64,000 nucleotides of DNA from Anthopleura xanthogrammica (Eukaryota > Cnidaria > Anthozoa > Actiniaria > Actiniidae): positions 14,266,097-14,330,096 of the forward strand of contig OZ025208.1 in the NCBI GenBank assembly GCA_964019055.1, in the 5' to 3' direction. The stretch's first letter is position 1. Every line of letters starts with the position of its first letter. The translations under genes were made by a program, and so were the position numbers. Below the pieces are notes generated by a model that did not search any database, was not told the origin of the DNA, and saw only the letters and a program-made list of their open reading frames with translations. This document shows positions 59,038-64,000 of the stretch, piece after piece.

Positions 59038-59578
59038 GTAAGTATACACTCCCCTGATTTCAGTGTGACGGGTACCGGTGGTGAGCTTTGGTCCGGTTGC
59101 CATGGTTACCTCCTTGCTTGGGCGTGGTTCGTGGCAACCTGCGCTCAGGCTGCTACTTTCACGATTTTTTCTTATTAACTGCAAGTGTTACTGCAAAGGT
59201 ATAAGCGTTTTTTTCAATGTATCACTTGCGCCAAACTTGTGACAAAATCCTGTCGAACTAGAGTAAATTGAGTTACTTGGAGATATTTACGGAAATGTCA
59301 GTTTTTTTTTTCCTGATCAAGATATCACCTCTCCCAAAGAACAAGGTCTTATATCTTAAACCGCATTCACTAAATTTTGATCGCATTTGATATGTTGTTC
59401 TTTGACCCAATAGACCGGCGCGTGTTTACAGAATATTGAGCTTAAAAAAAAGTATATATGTTCTTATAACGAGAGGATAAAAACGGTTTCTCAGTTCTGT
59501 CGCTAAGACCATGAATGAATCACTAAAACAGTGGTTTTCGTTGCTTTATTTCTATTTCTATTTTTCCATTATATCATA

Positions 59579-62500
59579 TTATTTATCGTCATCATCATCA
59601 TCTTTTTGGTGTCCATCGGGCAGCAGATCTGGATCGACATTTTGATATTGACATCGTGGCCCTTCGTAATCATTGGTACAGTGACAAAACGGCTTTCCAT
59701 CTATCCCATGAGAAGGAAAATACATGCAGGTACCTCCATGCAAACAGTTGTCCTCGTATTTTTCTCCACAGACTGCAAAAGATAGACACAACTTGTTAAA
59801 AACGAGAAACAAACCGTAAAAGACCACATCAGAATCTTCTGCACATGTACGTCTTTCTTTTACCTTTTAGGAATAAAAAAATTCGAATGAAACTCCAGGG
59901 AGGCAGGGGAGGACTCCCTATGTTGAGGGTATCAATGATGTTTACAGTTAACTGACAATATCAGTATATTGGGCCTAAAATTTAGTAGTTAACTGACAAA
60001 TGAAAGTTAACAGTTAACTGACATTTCTGTTATTTTTTTTAAAATATTATGGCCAGCGCTTGTAAAATCAATTAGTAGATAACTGACAATTGGCCAAAAA
60101 TGAGTAGTTCACTGACAATCGGTACCCCCATATTGGCACCCTCTTGGACTATACGGGGGTTGCTCCGCCCGAAAGGGGTGCCTTTTTCAGGCCGGAGGTA
60201 TAGAAAAGGGTTGGGAATTTATGAGTTTAGTTAAAGAAAAAGAAAGGGAAGCTAAAGTAACTATTCAAGGAAATGAAGCAGAACTTGCACGCTGTTTTAC
60301 CCGACGATCGATATTCATATCTGGCCTGCTTTATTTACATTTCCAGCGCCAGAAGTTTCCGCAAATGGAAAGGGTCTGGTTCCTACCTAGCAGGGACGGA
60401 AGTTTCTCATTTTGTTGTGTAATACCGTCGAATCACGTGAAAAATGCAAGATAGATGTGTTGTTTGTGGGTTGTTCAAATCACTTAAACTGTTAAATGTA
60501 GTAAAAAAAGAATTTCAGTTCATCACATTCCAGTCTGGATGACGATCGTCCCTTATACTACGTCACAGGTAGCTCGTCCAGCCCCCTTTTCAAGGGCGGA
60601 TCCAGGGGAGGCTAAGGTTGCAGGGGGTGGGCACCCCCCCCCCCCCCCCCCAGGAGCAGCTTTGTTCCCCTATTTTGAAGATACCCAATACGAAATAATG
60701 TTTTCTTTATTTGATTCTGAGGGTTGCAGCCCCCTGGGCTGACTTTGTGCCCTGCACCCCAACTTGAACAAAATCCGAACAATGTTCGAAGAGCTGTATC
60801 TCGGAAACAAATTGACCAAATTGGAAACTGTAAAAGAGCTTATCAGCTATTTTTGAGTGTTCTATGCAGAAAAAGAAAAACTGTGGAAGGGTTATATGCA
60901 CCGTGATTCATCTGTAATTTATCTGAAGTCCACTCAGTGAGACCAAATGATTTTCAAAACAAAGAGTGAAGGGCCGTAGGTTTTGATTAGCTCAGCTGGT
61001 GAACTGTAACTTCATCCGTACTGTAGCGTACAAACAGAACACACACGGGTAGAGTGGGTACTCACCTTTGGCGTGTTCCTGTGATCCTCCATCCTTCTTC
61101 TTAGAGCCTATGAAAGAAATACATAACATTAGGAAAGCAAAAGGAAAGGAAAAAAGGAAAAAACAAACAAAACAAAACAAAACAAAACAAAGGGTTTGGA
61201 ATGGAACGAAAACAAACGAAAGAAAAGAAACAAAAAAAGAAAAGAAGACAAAAGAAAAGAAAAGAAAAGTAAAGAAAAGAAACGAAACGAAAGACAAGAA
61301 TGAAAAGAAAAGAAAAAGAAAAGAAAAAGAAAACGAAAAGAAAAGAAACGAAACGAAAGGAAAAGAGAGAAAAGAGAGAAAAGAAGAGAAGAGAAGAGAA
61401 GAGAAGAGAAGAGAAGAGAAGAGAAGAGAAGAGAAGAGAAGAGAAGAGAAGAGAAGAAAAGAAAAGAGAAGAGAAGAGAAGAGAAGAGAAGAGAAGAGAA
61501 GAGAAGAGAAGAGAAGAGAAGAGAAGAGAAGACAATTCCAAAACAATTTTTAGAAATAAGCTACGTTAGATATAACTTTCTTTTACGCATAGGATATTTC
61601 TCTTTCACAGTACAAGAAAATAGTTTGTAAGAGAAAGTTAAATCTAGTATCATCTTTTAATAGAACGTATCTATAATGTAGTTAACGCCTGGTTTAGACG
61701 TCGAATTTCACATGTGCCGAATCTAATGCAAATGAATTCAAACAATAGGTTTTGCTCATTTGCATTAGATTCGGCACAAGTGAAATTCGACGTCCGAAAC
61801 CAGGCCTGACAATTAATGTCTTTGGAGGCTTCGGTCAAAAGAATATCAGAAACAAACTAATAGTTTTTTGTTTGCTTGTTTTCATTCGACTGTCCGGTCA
61901 ATTTTCACGAGTTTCATGGCGATCATTTGTATTGTTATTTTCTGCCTTTGTCATTGCACATTCTTTCATCTATCAAGTTTTCCCTAGTGTATTTTATCAC
62001 AGTATATAACCCATGACTGACGTGTTTTATTCCTCTCACTTCTCAAATGTTGATCGAGAACGACGACACGTAAAACGTAGCTGGACGTAGCATCAACTCA
62101 TTTAACGTTGGAATATTCGAGGTAAAAATATTCCCTTACATTCGTATCGTTATTAGCAGACTTTTTTCTTATAAAATGATTCCAAATACCGTCCTTTATG
62201 TAAATGCTTTCTCTTAAATAAAATTACACGAAGTAAAAAATCCGAAAGTTGGTCGGCAGTCCACGTAGCACATCCGGGCATCCATGAATCCAACATTATG
62301 TTTGTTTGTTTTGTTTGGCACCAAAACTATTTCAAATTCCACCTTTTTTATTAATATTTAGTTAATTCTTTCTCAATTTTCAAAGAATTTTTAAATCTAT
62401 TTTAAAAAATTCTTGAGACATCGCATTTTAGTGTTATGTTTTATTCATCTGATTCCGTTTGAATCGACAGTCCACGTAGCACATCCGGGTACTCATCCAA

Positions 62501-63113
62501 CATTTTTGGCGCCAAAACTATTTCAACTTCTATTTTATTTGTTTAGTCAATTATTTCTCAATCAAATACGATATTTTATAGGATTTTCACTCAATTAAAT
62601 AAATCCTTGAAAAATTTTTTTTTTTGGCTTTTCTCGATTCGTTTGGCAAAATCGGCAGTCCACGCTAGCACATCTGGGTCCTTTTAGATTAAAATTATCG
62701 AACTTTAATTTGTTTTGGCTTCAATTTATAAATTTTTTTTCGTCAATTCTTTCTCAATCAAATACAAGATTTCATAAGATTTTTAACTCTAGTAAACAAA
62801 ATTCTTGGGGCCGGGGAAATTTTAGGATTATGAGTATGTTCATCTCGATTAACTTGAACAATTTTTCTCTGGTAACGATTGAATTATTTTTTTAAAACTT
62901 CGTGATTTACGAAAAGGTGGTATAAAACTGAACTGAAAAGTACGTAAAAATGTAAAAGTTCCTTATCCAAAAAAGAAATTACTGTAAAAAAACACTTGCT
63001 AAAAAAAAAAACGTTTTCGACCTGATAAAAAGTGTTGAAAAAAATAACATCAACCTACTTTTAGAAGCACAACTGAGGGCCACAAGAGCCAAGATGATCA
63101 CCAACTTGTTCAT
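59579..63113 (-). CDS. Secreted EGF-domain peptide, unit C
   Basis: Three exons, all phase 1: 63059-63113 (18-residue signal peptide, nearly identical to unit A), 61066-61107 (linker starting SKKKDGG), 59579-59772 (EGF, TAA). Cysteines are spaced 7-5-13-1-8 with GPRC, an exact fit to CX7CX4-5CX10-13CXCX8C of EGF-receptor ligands. Unlike units A and B it ends in an acidic tail, KDDDDDDK. No membrane segment. The first intron (about 2 kb) holds a 190-210-bp tandem repeat, a MITE and a GAGAA array. Signal exon and promoter are almost the same as unit A, while linker and EGF exons have diverged strongly, suggesting gene conversion or selection differing along the gene. Confidence 0.75.
59945..60120. 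repeat. Cluster of five TAACTGACA-type motifs
   Basis: GTTAACTGACAAT or close variants at about 59947, 59988, 60012, 60078 and 60104, irregularly spaced within 175 bases of the unit C intron. TAACTG matches the core of MYB-binding sites, but the cluster may also be the end of an unrecognised element. Confidence 0.5.
61381..61531. repeat. (GAGAA)n array with degenerate purine flank
   Basis: About 30 GAGAA units, preceded from 61140 by A-rich AAAGAAAAG sequence. Purine-only on the plus strand for roughly 390 bases with few breaks. Starts about 30 bases from the linker exon acceptor at 61108. Confidence 0.95.
61690..61806. mobile_element. MITE family 4, copy 3, near-perfect hairpin
   Basis: GCCTGGTTTAGACGTCGAAT at the left; the right arm ends ATTCGACGTCCGAAACCAGGC. 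Inner arms GTGCCGAATCTAATGCAAAT / ATTTGCATTAGATTCGGCAC pair exactly. Almost the whole 117 bases is stem. Confidence 0.8.
62246..62720. repeat. About 190-210-bp tandem repeat, 3 copies
   Basis: CAGTCCACGTAGCACATCC at 62257 and 62468 and, with an extra base, 62656; each followed by a CAAAACTATTTCAA-like and TTCTTTCTCAAT-like part. In the unit C first intron. Confidence 0.7.
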
Positions 63114-63235
63114 GGTCTTTGATGCTTTACTTCTGACTTGTTCGACTTCTAACCAAGTGGAGCACACGACGAGATGTGAAATATTTTGTCTATTGCTAGT
63201 CGTATTTATGTCAGATATTCTAACGGCTATTAGTA
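63114..63235 (-). promoter_or_regulatory. Unit C leader and core promoter
   Basis: Near-copy of the unit A block: leader ACTTGGTTAGAAGTCGAACA and TATA-like CATAAATACG at 63201-63210. Similarity to unit A ends near 63235, where TATTAGTATACATT differs. Confidence 0.5.
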
Positions 63236-64000
63236 TACATTATTAATTTATTAATAAGATTATTCAGGCTCAACGTGTCCTTTTGTCTCCAAAACTTTTG
63301 TCTTTTTTCAAAACGAAGTGGCGCGTGGCAGGTTTTGCTGATCTTTTTGTTCTTTTGATTTTGCCGCTTCTTTTCTTCTGATTATAATTATCATTTGGAG
63401 TATTTCACATCAAGCATCCTCCAGTCTTTTTCAAAAATAATATAATATATACTTTTTTTAAGGAGTAGAGAGGATCGATTACGTGAGTACCAAGGATTCC
63501 AAGTCAAGGTTGGACTTAGCGCCATTATAGTAACGACAGCTATCTGTGTTCTGAGAAGCATTGCAAGGCCCCGTTCATCGTGTCACCCGATAATTTTTTA
63601 TTTTTTATTTATTTATTTTTTTCATCCCAGACAGATTCCCTGGATTTTTTTTCTTTGTCGCCCCTTTCAAACCCAGCGGGATGTTGCATCTTGCAGGTAC
63701 TGAATTAAGTAATTTTTTTCTTTATGGCTGATTGATTTTTTCAGACAAAGATTTGAATTTGACATAGTTCTTGTCGTAGTTGTTTGTGAGCTTTTTTGTT
63801 TGTTTGTTTGTTTGTTTGTTTGTTTCTTGGTTGTTTTTGTTTTAGGTTTTGTTGTTTTCATATATTTTCCTTTCATTCCCGTCCATATATAATGTCACTA
63901 TACCCATTCAAGCAACGGTTGATTCAGTTTTGATTGAGCCTCGGGCTAGTACTGGTAACCTACCAAGATAAAACCCTGCCCACATGTAGGCCCCGGTCAT
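63236..64000. other. Sequence upstream of EGF unit C
   Basis: AT-rich, with a (GTTT)n run at 63795-63825. No gene or repeat family member recognised in this stretch. Confidence 0.4.

Noticed and set aside
58984..59184. A minus-strand 66-residue gene (MATGPKLTTG segment)
   Set aside because: No supporting splice partner or family resemblance. It overlaps better splice-like sites on the other strand.
60992..61569. Frames of 90-184 residues rich in Lys/Glu/Arg or Leu/Ser/Phe
   Set aside because: Come from the GAGAA and A-rich purine tract in the unit C intron.

Overview
The window is a draft-assembly piece of an animal genome, most likely an anthozoan cnidarian (coral or sea anemone). The evidence is short exons in long AT-rich introns, many small palindromic transposons (MITEs), tRNA-derived SINEs, very long microsatellites, and a secreted lectin combining F-type lectin, Ig, D8C and PAN domains, a mix typical of cnidarians. 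The species cannot be named from sequence alone. A 200-base N run at 52161-52360 is an assembly gap.

Layout. (1) 27-17966, plus strand: the last 18 recognisable exons of TRAPPC9, a TRAPPII subunit; the 5' part lies left of the window. Its introns hold a 56-bp satellite, SINEs, a 107-bp tandem repeat, several MITEs, a 137-bp tandem repeat and a decayed copy of one exon. (2) 20850-21660: a SINE whose tail has expanded into a roughly 57-bp satellite. (3) 22474-23547, minus: an intronless JUN gene with two copies of the paired Ser-Pro phosphoacceptor segment, and a CRE/ATF octamer and CCAAT box upstream. (4) 28240-34590, plus: a six-coding-exon gene for a tiny mucin-like protein with a signal peptide and a GPI-type tail, plus a candidate alternative last exon that would give a transmembrane tail. 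(5) 36778-45905, minus: a secreted multidomain lectin (FTP-FTP-Ig-linker-D8C-PAN), with four introns filled by different tandem arrays. (6) 48500-63240, minus: a local family of small secreted EGF-domain peptides. Units A and C have signal, linker and EGF exons; unit B lacks a visible signal exon; several relics lie between them. The Cys spacing is that of EGF-receptor-type ligands. Most of this part is transposon-derived, including an 868-bp transposon with its empty site preserved in a paralogous segment.

How the genes may relate. TRAPPC9 (trafficking) and JUN (stress and growth transcription) are housekeeping or regulatory genes with no visible functional link to each other. The mucin-like protein, the lectin and the EGF peptides are all secretory-pathway products; the lectin and EGF cluster lie on the same strand. 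That grouping suggests a locus for cell-surface or secreted recognition and signalling, but this is inference. No RNA gene, CRISPR array or intact transposase gene was found.
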